From NCBI RefSeq assembly GCF_013177695.1, contig NZ_WOEY01000002.1, positions 42,060 to 106,059 on the forward strand: a stretch of 64,000 bases of DNA, written 5' to 3'. The position numbers were made by a program, and so were the translations under genes. Of this stretch, positions 46,743 to 56,691 are shown in pieces (within the stretch, counting starts at the first letter, position 1; each line of letters starts with the position of its first letter). The stretch comes from Paraburkholderia solitsugae (GTDB lineage Bacteria; Pseudomonadota; Gammaproteobacteria; Burkholderiales; Burkholderiaceae). The notes beneath the pieces are model-generated. The model had not been told where the DNA came from. It saw only the letters and a program-made list of their open reading frames with translations, and searched no databases.

Positions 46743-49292
46743 ATGGTGATACCGCGCGAGAGCATGCGGGATTTGCTGGAACGAAGCCGGTTCGCAATTC
46801 GATGGGGGGGCGCACTCGGCCTCCTGTGCCACCCCATCTACTACGTCGTCTGGACTTACGTCCTGCCACAGCCGTACGACAGCCTTTTCCTTCGATTGAG
46901 TGCGGCGGCCGTCTGCATTCCATTGATTTTTCAGGCCCATTGGCCGAAGCGGTTTAACCGCTACCTGCTGATCTATTGGCATTGCTGCCTGATCTACGTA
47001 TTGCCGTTCGTCTGTACGTTCCTCGCGATCAGAAATTCATTCTCCACGATGTGGATGATGACCGAAGTCATGATGATCTTCATTCTGGCGCTGTGCATCG
47101 ATAACCCGCTGTTGCTGATGACCTGCATAGGCATTGGCGTATTTTCCGGCGCGCTGGCTGCGGTGGTCACCTCGCCTGTGGCGATCGTTTTAAGCCCGGC
47201 CAATCAGTCGGATCTCGCATTACTGCCGGTTGTCGTGTTGTGCAGTATGGCCTTTAGTCATGCAATCAGCAAAGGACGCATCTTTGTTGAAAAGAACCGG
47301 GCATTAAAGGCGCTCGCGGGTTCGATCGCCCATGAAATGCGTAATCCCCTCAGCCAACTGAAGCACGTTCTGGATCGCGTGGAAGAGGCGCTGCCCGCGA
47401 CGGCAGAAGCCAACCGAGCGCCGGCGTTGTCGCGCGACAGTGCGGCAGTCCTGTATCGTCATCTCGCCCACGGCCAATTATCCATTGAGCGAGGCCTGCG
47501 CATCATCGCGATGACGCTGGACGAGGTCAGTGCAAAACCCATCCGCTCAGATTACCTCACCTATCTGAGTGCGGCGGTTACCACACGTAAAGCATTGGAC
47601 GAGTATGGCTTCGGCGATAAAAAGGAGCGCAGTAAGGTCAGGCTCGTTGTGCTGGAAGATTTCACGTTCAAGGTCGACGAAACCGTCTATCTGTTCACCC
47701 TGTTCAATCTGATCAAGAACGCACTCCATCACATTGTCACGCATCCTTCAGCAACGCTCACACTCACGGTCGACCGGCAGTCGGTTATCGTTCGTGACAC
47801 GGGCACCGGCATTTCACCTGAGATTCTGCCGCATCTGTTCGAGCCGTTCCGTACAGCAGGAGATGCGGCGGGTACGGGACTCGGGTTAGCCTACTGCCAG
47901 CGCGCGATGCGCGCATTCGGCGGCACCATTAGCTGCCGGTCGGAAGTTGGAAAATTCACGCAATTCACGCTGCAATTTCCAGTCGTATCAGAAAGCGAAG
48001 TCGCCGATCACGAGCATACGATTTTTGAACGTGCCATTCCCATTTTCAACGGGAAGCACATCCTCCTCGTCGACGACGACGCCGGTCAGCGGGCGGCAAC
48101 CCGTCGCGCGCTTTTGAAGGCGGGCGCACACGTGAGCGAGGCGGAAAACGGGCAGATAGCGTTGACCATGCTCCGACAGTCGTCTCTCTACGACCTCGTA
48201 CTGATGGACGTCAATATGCCGATTCTGGATGGCTACACGACCACCGAGAAAATTCGCGCCGATCGTGAAAACCCGAACTGGAATGTTCTGATCGCCGCCT
48301 ACACGGCAGAGCCCGGCAATGTGGTACGCGTCCTCGCCAGAAGAGCCGGCATGGACGAAATTATCAGAAAGTCCTCCAGCGTGGTGGAATTGATCACCTC
48401 GCTCCAGACGCTCCTCGAAAACGGCACTCGGCACCATCTGAGCCAGAGATTCGACGGGTTCGTCGGCAAAATGATCCTGGTGGCGGACGACGACACCTAC
48501 AGCAGGCTGGTTGCCAAAGCCTATCTGGAGCGATTCGGCGCGAACGTTGTCGAAGCCGAACATGGGCAGGCCGTGCTGGCTCAACTGCAGGAGGACGATA
48601 CAGTCGATGCCATCGTCATCGATATGAATATGCCTGGAATGGGCGGCGTGGAAACAACCACATCAATTCGCGCTCGCACCGACTCGTATGCCAACGTGCC
48701 GATCATTGCCTTGACCAGCCAATCCGATATCGGCGCTGTGCAGGCATGCCTGGATGCGGGCATGAACGAGGTCATGGTAAAACCTGTGCAGGTCGGTTCT
48801 CTTTATGCCTGCCTTGCAAGACAGTTTTCCCAGCAACGTGGTGCTTTGAATGCGCCAACGAAGGCGGATCTAGCACAAACGTCGGTAAAACCCATCGGCA
48901 AGGTTTCGACAATTGAGGAAGGTGGTCTGCTCGACGAGAAACACCTCGAAGAACTCGCGGCGCTTGATCTATTGGACCAATCGTTCCTCAACGGCATTGA
49001 GCAGATTCGCTCGCTTGTAGCGCGACTCCCTACCAGCGCGGCAGCCCTGGACCTCGAATCGATGCACGGAGAATTGCACCTCCTTCTTGGCGTCAGTGGC
49101 AATATCGGAGCAAAAGCGCTGCATCAATTCGCGAGGCAGATTTATCCGCGGATAGTTGAAGGCGAATGGCCTTCTGAACCCGACTGGCTTGCGCGAATTT
49201 GCACGCTGGGCGGCCGTTCAGCCGACGCGCTGCAGACCTATTTCGCTTCGGACAAAGCAAGTCGCGATCATCGGGACGTTCTGAATGACTGA
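46743..49292 (+). CDS. Hybrid histidine kinase of CqsS/LqsS/PhcS type
   Basis: 849 residues from ATG 46743 (ttggaggccag site; a GTG at 46722 overlapping the upstream stop is the alternative). About six TM helices cover residues 20-175 with no periplasmic domain, opening 'IRWGGALGLLCHPIYYVVWTYVLPQPYDSL', as in CqsS/LqsS quorum-sensing kinases. HisKA has His197 in 'IAHEMRNPL'; HATPase has 'NLIKNALHHI' and 'GTGLGLAY'. Receiver 1 has Asp489 ('VLMDVNMP'), receiver 2 Asp627 ('VIDMNMP'), and a C-terminal HPt has His779 ('LHLLLGVSGNIGA'). Membrane-embedded sensing suggests a hydrophobic signal. Confidence 0.88.
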   Translation: MVIPRESMRDLLERSRFAIRWGGALGLLCHPIYYVVWTYVLPQPYDSLFLRLSAAAVCIPLIFQAHWPKRFNRYLLIYWHCCLIYVLPFVCTFLAIRNSFSTMWMMTEVMMIFILALCIDNPLLLMTCIGIGVFSGALAAVVTSPVAIVLSPANQSDLALLPVVVLCSMAFSHAISKGRIFVEKNRALKALAGSIAHEMRNPLSQLKHVLDRVEEALPATAEANRAPALSRDSAAVLYRHLAHGQLSIERGLRIIAMTLDEVSAKPIRSDYLTYLSAAVTTRKALDEYGFGDKKERSKVRLVVLEDFTFKVDETVYLFTLFNLIKNALHHIVTHPSATLTLTVDRQSVIVRDTGTGISPEILPHLFEPFRTAGDAAGTGLGLAYCQRAMRAFGGTISCRSEVGKFTQFTLQFPVVSESEVADHEHTIFERAIPIFNGKHILLVDDDAGQRAATRRALLKAGAHVSEAENGQIALTMLRQSSLYDLVLMDVNMPILDGYTTTEKIRADRENPNWNVLIAAYTAEPGNVVRVLARRAGMDEIIRKSSSVVELITSLQTLLENGTRHHLSQRFDGFVGKMILVADDDTYSRLVAKAYLERFGANVVEAEHGQAVLAQLQEDDTVDAIVIDMNMPGMGGVETTTSIRARTDSYANVPIIALTSQSDIGAVQACLDAGMNEVMVKPVQVGSLYACLARQFSQQRGALNAPTKADLAQTSVKPIGKVSTIEEGGLLDEKHLEELAALDLLDQSFLNGIEQIRSLVARLPTSAAALDLESMHGELHLLLGVSGNIGAKALHQFARQIYPRIVEGEWPSEPDWLARICTLGGRSADALQTYFASDKASRDHRDVLND

Positions 49293-49399
49293 TAGCCCAC
49301 GGGCGTCATGCGGGTTCGTCGACAAGACTCAAATGGTTACTGGAAAAGCGCCCTTCGCTCACGCCAGGCGCATTCCTGATCGATGAGAAAATCTCGATC

Positions 49400-50566
49400 T
49401 CATTTCCAAACCATCTGACCGTCAGGTGCCGCCTTATCGTGAGCGGTGTGCATTCGACTTCTTAAACTGGGGAAACCCATCGTTACTGTGGTGCCCGCAC
49501 CCAATGCGGATTCGATCCGGAGGCACCCACCAAAAGATTGCATGATGCGATTGCAAAAGATCATGCCCATACCGTGCCCGCCGGCCCCGGCGTGAGTCGT
49601 AACGGGATCGAGCAACAAACGCGCTTTTATCTCCGGTGCAATCCCCGGCCCGTTGTCGCGAACACGGATCTCAGGTTCGGGGCCACCTGCCACTTCGAGG
49701 CGCAACGAAGGCGCGGTTGAACCGTCAAGCGCACGCAAAGCGTTGGACAACAACGAGGAGAGCACGAGCGCCACGCAATTGGGCATTGCGCGCACAACAA
49801 AATCCCCTTGCACGTCGACCTGTATCCAATCGCGCTGCGAACCCTTAAACGGATAGGTATCGAGCAAGGTAGCGATCAATCGCGTCGCCTTGACCTCGCG
49901 GAGTCCACTGCCCGACGCAGACTGCTGGCCGCCACTTTTGTGCACCGTCGCCCAGAAGGACGAGATCAGCGTCAGGCAATACTGCGCATTGTTAAGCATT
50001 GACGTTGCGGCGTGACCAATTTCCTTTTGGCGCTCCGGATCGTATTGCTCAGCAACGTCGGACTCGACGGCTTGCGCAAAAAGCGAGATCGCTGCCAATG
50101 GCGTATTGAGCTCGTGAGCGAGGAAAGCAAGCGTCTCATCCATCGCCAACAATTGTTGTTGACGCGTTTCCCGCTCGGTATAGCGTGCGGTCGCCAGTTT
50201 CAGGACCTCGCGCACCGATTCCGTCCGAAGCGGCTTTTCCAGAATACGGAATATGTCACCGGTATTGACTGTCTGCAACAGCATGTCCTTATCGGCATAG
50301 GCGGTCACAAGTATGCGCACGATTTGCGGATACTCCTGCGCCACCTGGCGCAACAGATCATCGCCATCGCGCCCCGGCATGCGGAAATCAGTCACCAGTA
50401 CGGCAATCTCCGGCCCGTATTCGTTCAACACCGCAATCGCCGCGTCTGCGCTATGAGCCACGTGCACACAGTAGTCCTCACGGATTGCGCGTGCGAAGTG
50501 GTTGCGCGACATCTCGTCGTCGTCGACGAAGAGAACGGAAAACGGCGGTTGCATCGTGTCACTCAT
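49400..50566 (-). CDS. Response regulator-histidine kinase fusion (PhcR/PhcQ-like)
   Basis: 388 residues. Receiver domain 1-125: 'VLFVDDDEMSRNHF', Asp60 in 'LVTDFRMPG', Lys111. A kinase-like half follows: His151 in 'FLAHELNTPL', N-box 'LLSNALRALDG', 'VRDNGPGIAPEI' and 'GHGMGMIFCNRIMQSFGG'. Receiver plus transmitter in this order is the PhcR arrangement of the Ralstonia 3-OH-PAME/MAME quorum system, whose sensor PhcS resembles the neighbouring kinase. It converges on the hybrid kinase gene (107-bp gap) and starts back-to-back with the PLP decarboxylase gene. Confidence 0.85.
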   Translation of the reverse strand: MSDTMQPPFSVLFVDDDEMSRNHFARAIREDYCVHVAHSADAAIAVLNEYGPEIAVLVTDFRMPGRDGDDLLRQVAQEYPQIVRILVTAYADKDMLLQTVNTGDIFRILEKPLRTESVREVLKLATARYTERETRQQQLLAMDETLAFLAHELNTPLAAISLFAQAVESDVAEQYDPERQKEIGHAATSMLNNAQYCLTLISSFWATVHKSGGQQSASGSGLREVKATRLIATLLDTYPFKGSQRDWIQVDVQGDFVVRAMPNCVALVLSSLLSNALRALDGSTAPSLRLEVAGGPEPEIRVRDNGPGIAPEIKARLLLDPVTTHAGAGGHGMGMIFCNRIMQSFGGCLRIESALGAGTTVTMGFPSLRSRMHTAHDKAAPDGQMVWK

Positions 50567-51096
50567 CGTGTTCTCAGCAGGTCGCGGCAGGTCAAACGTG
50601 TTCCGTTACGGGCTGCGCATCAATCCACGGATTCCTCTTATGCTAACTGGATGGACTGTAAGGCCGTCTGCTATTGCTGTGACAGAGTCGCAGCCGCTCA
50701 CAGTCGCGCCTGCGCTGAGTCACTTCTCGAAAGCAGACGAGGTCGTTGGATCGGCAAAGCGCGAATTTATTCTACCATCCAGGGTCCGTAGAACGCTGAC
50801 GGCAGAACAGGAAGATGGCATCCATTCGCGCAGTAATTTTCCATAGAATCAGGATGCTACCGACGAGGCTCAAAGTCCGCGAAGCGAAGTGAAAAATTCA
50901 ATGTAGGCTCTACCGGGCAACCGCTTCATTCCGGTCGGATTGTGCCCAGCATGCTGCGACGTCAGTCCGTTTGTGTACGGTCTCGGTACCTATGTCGAAT
51001 GACCGCTCGCGCATGCCGGGTAATCGCACCGATGCCTGTGGCACAAGCTGGGAACGACGCGGGTTCTCGGAACGTCTCATCACTCTGGAAATGCAA
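50567..51096. other. Divergent promoter region, receiver-kinase / PLP decarboxylase
   Basis: 530 bases between two outward-reading genes. No gene is supported. It should hold both promoters; by eye no repeat or palindrome longer than 6 bp stands out. Confidence 0.4.
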
Positions 51097-52518
51097 ATGA
51101 ACGACACATCCGCTTTTCGCCCTGCACTTGAGCACGCCCTGAACCACTCGTTGGCGCATCTGGAAAACCTGGCGCATAGCCCTGTTGCAGCCGGCGCAAG
51201 TCTGCAAACGTTGCGCGAGCGCCTGGTGAAGCCGCTCAACAGCGAGGGCATGTCCGCCGAGCAGGTGATTGATGAGCTGGTCGATGACACGACCGGCGGC
51301 ATCATGGGGAGTGCCGGCGGCCGATTTTTTGGTTGGGTCATAGGCGGATCGTTGCCCGCGGCACTGGCAGCGGACTGGTTGACCAGCGCCTGGGATCAAA
51401 ATGCGGCATCGTACGCATGCGGCCCCGCCGTAGCGGTTATTGAGGAGGCGTGCGGAGACTGGCTAAAAGATCTGCTTGGTTTGTCGGATCACGCCAGCTT
51501 CGCGTTGACTAGCGGTTGTCAGATGGCGCACGTTACTGCGCTGGCGGCAGCGCGAAACGCATTGCTCGCGCGGCGAGGTTGGCAGGTTGAACGAGACGGC
51601 CTGTTCGGCGCACCGACAATCCGTATCCTGAGCAGCGATCAATTTCACGGCAGCATCACGCGAGCAGCGCGCTTGCTGGGGATGGGAACAGGCGCGGTGA
51701 CAGGACTGCCGGCCAATCAGGCGGGCCAACTGGACGCGGCGATGCTTGAACAGGCGTTGAAGAACGCCCCCGACACACCCACCATTGTCTTGCTGCAGGC
51801 GGGCGACCTCAACATTGGTGCGTATGACTGTTTCGCCGACTTGATCCCGCTCGCGCATCGCTACAACGCATGGGTCCATGTCGACGGTGCTTTCGGCCTG
51901 TGGGCCAACGTCAGCGCACGTTATCAACATCTGCTGCTCGGCGTCGAGCATGCCGATTCGTGGGCAACCGATGGACACAAATGGCTGAACGTGCCGTATG
52001 ACAGCGGTTTTGCCTTCGTCGCGCATCCTGAGGCGCATCGCAACGCGATGTCCTACGAGGCAAGCTACATCTCGCACAACGATCAGGTCCGCGAACAAAA
52101 GGACTGGAATCCTGATTGGTCGAGACGTGGGCGAGGTGTGGCAACCTATGCCGCGCTGCGACAACTGGGCCGTCAAGGCGTCGTCGCTTTGATCGAAGGC
52201 TGTTGCGATGCAGCGCATCGCCTCGTGACTGGCATCGCCGCGCTTCCCGGCGCCGAGTTGGTGTGGGCGCCACAAATCAATCAGGGCCTGGTTCGCTTTC
52301 TGGATCCCCGTCCAGAAGCCACGGAGAGCGACCACGGCCGATGGACTGACGCTATTACCAGTGCGGTTCTGGCGAGTGGCGAGGCGCTATTCAGCAACAC
52401 GACGTGGCGAGGGAAGCGTTGTATGCGCGTGTCAGTATGCAACTGGCAAACCAATGCGCAGGATGTGGCGCGTGCAATTGCAGCGGTAGCACGGGTATTG
52501 CAAGAGCGGACCGCGTAA
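51097..52518 (+). CDS. PLP-dependent group II amino-acid decarboxylase-like protein
   Basis: 473 residues from ATG 51097 (a ggaaatgcaa region precedes; ATG 51091 is 2 codons upstream and equally possible). The PLP-binding Lys is in 'ATDGHKWLNVPYDSGF', the ring-contact Asp in 'WVHVDGAFGLWANV', and 'TSGCQMAHVTALAAARNALL' is the phosphate loop. Residues resemble the tyrosine/DOPA/glutamate decarboxylase superfamily. It makes an amine and CO2 from an amino acid; substrate unknown. It adjoins a putative signal-sensing module, but no functional link is shown. Confidence 0.85.
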   Translation: MNDTSAFRPALEHALNHSLAHLENLAHSPVAAGASLQTLRERLVKPLNSEGMSAEQVIDELVDDTTGGIMGSAGGRFFGWVIGGSLPAALAADWLTSAWDQNAASYACGPAVAVIEEACGDWLKDLLGLSDHASFALTSGCQMAHVTALAAARNALLARRGWQVERDGLFGAPTIRILSSDQFHGSITRAARLLGMGTGAVTGLPANQAGQLDAAMLEQALKNAPDTPTIVLLQAGDLNIGAYDCFADLIPLAHRYNAWVHVDGAFGLWANVSARYQHLLLGVEHADSWATDGHKWLNVPYDSGFAFVAHPEAHRNAMSYEASYISHNDQVREQKDWNPDWSRRGRGVATYAALRQLGRQGVVALIEGCCDAAHRLVTGIAALPGAELVWAPQINQGLVRFLDPRPEATESDHGRWTDAITSAVLASGEALFSNTTWRGKRCMRVSVCNWQTNAQDVARAIAAVARVLQERTA

Positions 52519-52823
52519 CGGAAGGCCGGGTCCAGGCTAATACAAGTAACCGCAACGGCGGACGTTTCCGATGAGAAAAGTCCTTCGACGCGCTGGGCGA
52601 ACCAACCGTTCACGCTCCAGCGCGTAAGGGTCCCATCTGGCCGTCCACCCAGTACCGGCGAAGCGCCGTGTGGCAGGTAGCGCCCCGTTCCATCTCCGTC
52701 CTGGCGGCGCACGAACGGCGAAGGGGTCATCCGCAGAGTCGCCAACAGTCCTCGCCTGGCTCAAATGTTATTATCGGAAACACGACCCGCCTCCTAAGGC
52801 GCGCATTCAAGCTGTTGGACCCC
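52519..52823. other. Gap before the XRE-cupin regulator
   Basis: 305 bases, GC-rich, with no gene supported. No clear terminator or operator was found. Confidence 0.3.
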
Positions 52824-53456
52824 ATGGACACCCACCTCACCAAACCCGCCGATCCATCGACAACCGACCTCGGCCGCCGCGTCCGCGCCGCCCGTCAGGC
52901 GCAGGACTTGACGCTGGAAACCGCGAGCCGGCTTTGCGGCGTCTCCCGCTCGACCCTCTCCAAAGTCGAAAACGGCCTGATGTCCCCGACTTTCGACGTC
53001 CTTCAGAAGATCGTCCTCGGCCTGAAGATTGAAATCGGCGAGCTATTCGGCTCGACACCCAAAGTCAGCGCCAGCGGCCGCCGCGCGTTGACCCGCAAAA
53101 ATGAAGGCCAGCGCCACGCCTATCGCGGTTATCAGATGGAGTTACTCGCCACGGATCTGGCGCACAAAGCGATGTTGCCGTTCCGCATCCGCATCTCGGC
53201 GCACACGCTCGACGCGTTCGACGACTGGGGCCGTCACGAAGGCGAAGAATTCCTGTACGTGATCAGCGGCAGCGTGTGCCTGTATTCCGAGTTGTACGCA
53301 CCGACGCATCTGAACGCCGGCGACAGCCTTTACTTCGACAGCCGCACCGGTCACGCCGCGGTCTCCACCAGCGAAGAAGACGCCGAAGTGTTGTGGATGG
53401 CGACCAGCGCCGACATCCCGCAGACATCGGCCACGGCAGAACCGGCGAAAAAATAG
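52824..53456 (+). CDS. XRE-family regulator with cupin domain
   Basis: 210 residues from ATG 52824. XRE HTH at 15-75 ('LGRRVRAARQAQDLTLETASRLCGVSRSTLSKVENGLMSPTFDVLQKIVLGLKI'), and a C-terminal cupin at 130-200 ('HEGEEFLYVISGSVCLYSELYAPTHLNAGDSLYFDSRTGHAAVS'). These typically sense small metabolites through the cupin. It is convergent with the YdiJ-like gene, so it may not control that gene. Confidence 0.9.
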   Translation: MDTHLTKPADPSTTDLGRRVRAARQAQDLTLETASRLCGVSRSTLSKVENGLMSPTFDVLQKIVLGLKIEIGELFGSTPKVSASGRRALTRKNEGQRHAYRGYQMELLATDLAHKAMLPFRIRISAHTLDAFDDWGRHEGEEFLYVISGSVCLYSELYAPTHLNAGDSLYFDSRTGHAAVSTSEEDAEVLWMATSADIPQTSATAEPAKK

Positions 53457-53609
53457 CCGAGGCGCCTGAATAAACTGCGCCCCAAAAGCATGGACGGGTG
53501 TCCACCTTCGGGGTGCAGTTCAGAACCGCGCCACAGCGCATCTAAACGCCAAAAGCGAAACCGGGGCGGATGGCACCGCCATTGCCAACGACACAGCCGC
53601 CACCCCACC

Positions 53610-56600
53610 TTAACGACGCGCCGCCAACGCCCGCTGCGCCAGTTGTGCAATGTGCATTGCGTGTTGCCCAGTCCCCTGTTCGATCTGCTCACGGCAACTG
53701 AAGCCGTTGGTCAGCACAATCGTTTCCGCGTTGGCCGCTGCAGCGGCACGCACAGCCGGAAACAGCGTGTCCTCGCCGATCTTCTCCGAGAGCGCGTGAT
53801 GCGCGTCGTTAAAGCCGAACGATCCCGCCATCCCACAGCATCCCGTATCGAGCAGTTTCCATTTCACCCCGAGTTTGTTCAGCAGCGCAGTATCGCCTTG
53901 CATACCGAACAGCGCCTTCTGGTGACAATGTCCATGCACGATCACGTCTGCTGCAAGCGTTGGCCAATCGAACGGCTGACGCGCGACGAAATCGGAGAAC
54001 AGAAAAGTTTGCGCCGACAGCTTTTTCGCCAAAGCATGACCGGGAAGCTGCTTCAGCAACTCATCCTTGAACACCGATAAGCAACCGGGCTCAAGACCCA
54101 CCAACGGCACACCCGCAGCGATATCGTCCCCGAGGTCATCGAGAATCGTGGTCAGCAACGCGCGCGCACGGTCGAGCAAACCAAAGTCATACAGCGGGCG
54201 TCCACAACACAAGCGGTTCTTTGGCAGCACGACGTGCCACCCTATTTGCTTCAACACATCGGTAGCGGCCTGCGCGATCTCGGGCGTGAAGTGATCGTTG
54301 AAGGTATCGACCCACAAGATGACCTTCTTGACCTCACCAGGCGCACGAGCGCCTCCCTCATCCTTGAGCGAGCGCCGCGCAATCTGCCGATACGTCTCTT
54401 CAGCAAACTTCGGCAACGCACGTGCCTGCGCCACCCCAGCGACCCACTTGCCGACCTGGGCCAACCCAGGCGCCGACGTCATAAAGTTCGTCAGCCTCGG
54501 AAACCTTGCCGCCCACGGCGCCCACTCGCCAATCCGCCCCATAAACAACGCCTGACGCGGCCGACGATTCGTCTCATAGTAATGCGAAATAAATTCAGCC
54601 TTGTATGAAGCCATATCCGTATGCGTCGGGCAATCGGATTTGCAGCCCTTGCACGCGAGGCAGGTATCGAGCGCCTCTTTCACTTCGCGGCTTTGCCAGC
54701 CATCGACAATCACGTCGCCTTGCAGCATTTCCCAGAACAGATGCGCGCGGCCACGCGTCGAGTACTTCTCTTCACGCGTCGCGCGATAGCTCGGACACAT
54801 CGTGCCGCCTTCGAGCGAGCGGCACTTGCCCATGCCGATGCATCGCTCGATCTCGCGCTGAAAGCCGTCGCCTTCCTGGCTCGCGAAGGTGAGCTTTGTT
54901 TGCAAGGTCACCCGTTTGTAGGCCGGTCCCATGCGCAGGTTTTCGTCGGCGCGATACGCATGCACGACCTTGCCTGGATTCAAGCGATTGGCCGGATCCC
55001 AGATCGCCTTGAACTGCTCCATCGCCTGCATCAGTTCGGGGCCATACATGATCGGCAGGAACTCCGCCTTGGCCTGACCGTCGCCGTGCTCACCCGAGAG
55101 CGAGCCACCGAATTCGACCACCAGCTCCGCTGCTTCGCGCAGAAACTTGCGCCACGTCGCGACGCCTTCGGCGCTGCGCAGATCGAAGGTAATGCGCGCG
55201 TGCACGCAGCCATCGCCGAAATGGCCGTAGAGGCTCGTCTCGTAGCCGTAACGATCCACCAAAGCCTGAAACGCACGCAGATAATCGCCGAGACGCAACG
55301 GATCAACCGCCGCATCTTCCCAGCCGACGACCGGATCCGGCGTGCCCGCCTCCACCGACAACGCCACTGCCGACGCCCCCGTCTCGCGAATCGACCACAC
55401 CTTCGCCTGCAACGCGCGATCCTCGACGAGCATCGCCGACACGTTCGGTCCGGCTTCGCCCGACGAAAAATACGCCGCAGCGGTTTGCGCCTGGCGCACA
55501 GCATCGTCTTGCGTATCCGCGCCGAATTCGAGCACGACCCACGCGTCGCCTTCCGGCAGCAACGCGATCTCGTCCTTCTTCAAACCGCGCGCCTGCAAGC
55601 CGCGGATGATCGCGCGGTCAAGTCCTTCGATCGCGATCGGCCCGCAGCGCATAAAATGTGGCACGGCATCCGCGGCGGTGTAGATATCCGTGAAACCGAC
55701 CACGACGATCACGCGTTTCGCCGGACTCTTCACGAGCCGCACTTTCGCCTGCAGGGTCACCGCGCATGTGCCCTCGGTGCCGACCAGCGCACGCGCTACG
55801 TTAAAGCCGTATTCCGGCAACAGTTGATCGAGGTTGAAGCCCGATACGCGCCGCTTGATTTGCGGGAATTTCGCGCGGATCTGATCGGCGTAGGTGTCGC
55901 GTAGCCGCTTGAGCGCGGCATAGATTTCGCCCTGGCGGCCGCCTGCTGTGATGATGCGCTCGAGTTCGTCGTCCGCGGTGGGACCGACCCAGAAACGCGC
56001 GCCGTCGAAGGTCGCGATTTCCAGCGCCTCGACGTTTTCGACCGTCTTGCCGGCCATCACCGAATGCGCGCCGCACGAGTTGTTGGCGATCATGCCGCCG
56101 AGCGTGCAACGGCTGTGCGTCGCGGGATCGGGGGCGAACGTGAGGCCGTGCTCTTCTGCGGCGTCGCGCAAGGTATCGCAGACTACGCCCGGTTCGACGA
56201 GCGCGACACACGCTACAGGATCGACCGACACGACGCGGTTCACATACTTGCTCGCGTCAGCCACTACCGCGACGTTCACGCATTGGCCGTTCTGCGAGGT
56301 GCCGCCGCCGCGCGGAAGAAAGGGCACGTCATTGCGGCGACAGGCAGCAAGCGTTTCCAGCAGATCGTCCACGTCCGCCGGCACCACAACGGCGAGCGGA
56401 ACTTGCCGATAGTTCGACGCATCCGCGGCATACAGCGCTTTCGAGCCCTGATCGAAACGCACTTCGCCACGCACGTTGCGGCGCAAGTCGATTTCGAGCG
56501 CCTGCATGACGGCAGCGGTCCCTTGAAAGGGCTTGGCAACGCGTGGTTCTTTCAACGTGCCATTCAACGCGCCATAAGCCGCGTCGCTCAACGAAGCATT

Positions 56601-56651
56601 CACGCCCGCGCCCTGCTCTTCATCCAATGACGTTCCCACTGCGGCCCTCAC
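53610..56651 (-). CDS. ydiJ: FAD/4Fe-4S oxidoreductase, YdiJ-like D-2-hydroxyglutarate dehydrogenase
   Basis: 1013 residues from GTG 56651 (no clear ribosome site). Domains: FAD_binding_4 about 85-230 ('VPFLPRGGGTSQNGQCVNV'), FAD-oxidase C about 300-575, two 4Fe-4S motifs ('CIGMGKCRSLEGGTMCP', 'CLACKGCKSDCPTHTD'), and two CCG domains ('GLEPGCLSVFKDEL', 'LLDTGCCGMAGSFGF'). Length and order match E. coli YdiJ (about 1018), which oxidises D-2-hydroxyglutarate to 2-oxoglutarate. It is 40 bases after the HglS-like gene and in the same operon, which fits that substrate exactly. Confidence 0.9.
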   Translation of the reverse strand: MRAAVGTSLDEEQGAGVNASLSDAAYGALNGTLKEPRVAKPFQGTAAVMQALEIDLRRNVRGEVRFDQGSKALYAADASNYRQVPLAVVVPADVDDLLETLAACRRNDVPFLPRGGGTSQNGQCVNVAVVADASKYVNRVVSVDPVACVALVEPGVVCDTLRDAAEEHGLTFAPDPATHSRCTLGGMIANNSCGAHSVMAGKTVENVEALEIATFDGARFWVGPTADDELERIITAGGRQGEIYAALKRLRDTYADQIRAKFPQIKRRVSGFNLDQLLPEYGFNVARALVGTEGTCAVTLQAKVRLVKSPAKRVIVVVGFTDIYTAADAVPHFMRCGPIAIEGLDRAIIRGLQARGLKKDEIALLPEGDAWVVLEFGADTQDDAVRQAQTAAAYFSSGEAGPNVSAMLVEDRALQAKVWSIRETGASAVALSVEAGTPDPVVGWEDAAVDPLRLGDYLRAFQALVDRYGYETSLYGHFGDGCVHARITFDLRSAEGVATWRKFLREAAELVVEFGGSLSGEHGDGQAKAEFLPIMYGPELMQAMEQFKAIWDPANRLNPGKVVHAYRADENLRMGPAYKRVTLQTKLTFASQEGDGFQREIERCIGMGKCRSLEGGTMCPSYRATREEKYSTRGRAHLFWEMLQGDVIVDGWQSREVKEALDTCLACKGCKSDCPTHTDMASYKAEFISHYYETNRRPRQALFMGRIGEWAPWAARFPRLTNFMTSAPGLAQVGKWVAGVAQARALPKFAEETYRQIARRSLKDEGGARAPGEVKKVILWVDTFNDHFTPEIAQAATDVLKQIGWHVVLPKNRLCCGRPLYDFGLLDRARALLTTILDDLGDDIAAGVPLVGLEPGCLSVFKDELLKQLPGHALAKKLSAQTFLFSDFVARQPFDWPTLAADVIVHGHCHQKALFGMQGDTALLNKLGVKWKLLDTGCCGMAGSFGFNDAHHALSEKIGEDTLFPAVRAAAAANAETIVLTNGFSCREQIEQGTGQHAMHIAQLAQRALAARR

Positions 56652-56691
56652 GTCTCATGTCCAACGCTTGCGCTACGGCCTGAACGGCGCA

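Noticed and set aside
50971..51096. Longer start for the PLP decarboxylase
   Set aside because: The added 42 residues are unlike the family and the Met at 51097 has a better-placed purine region.
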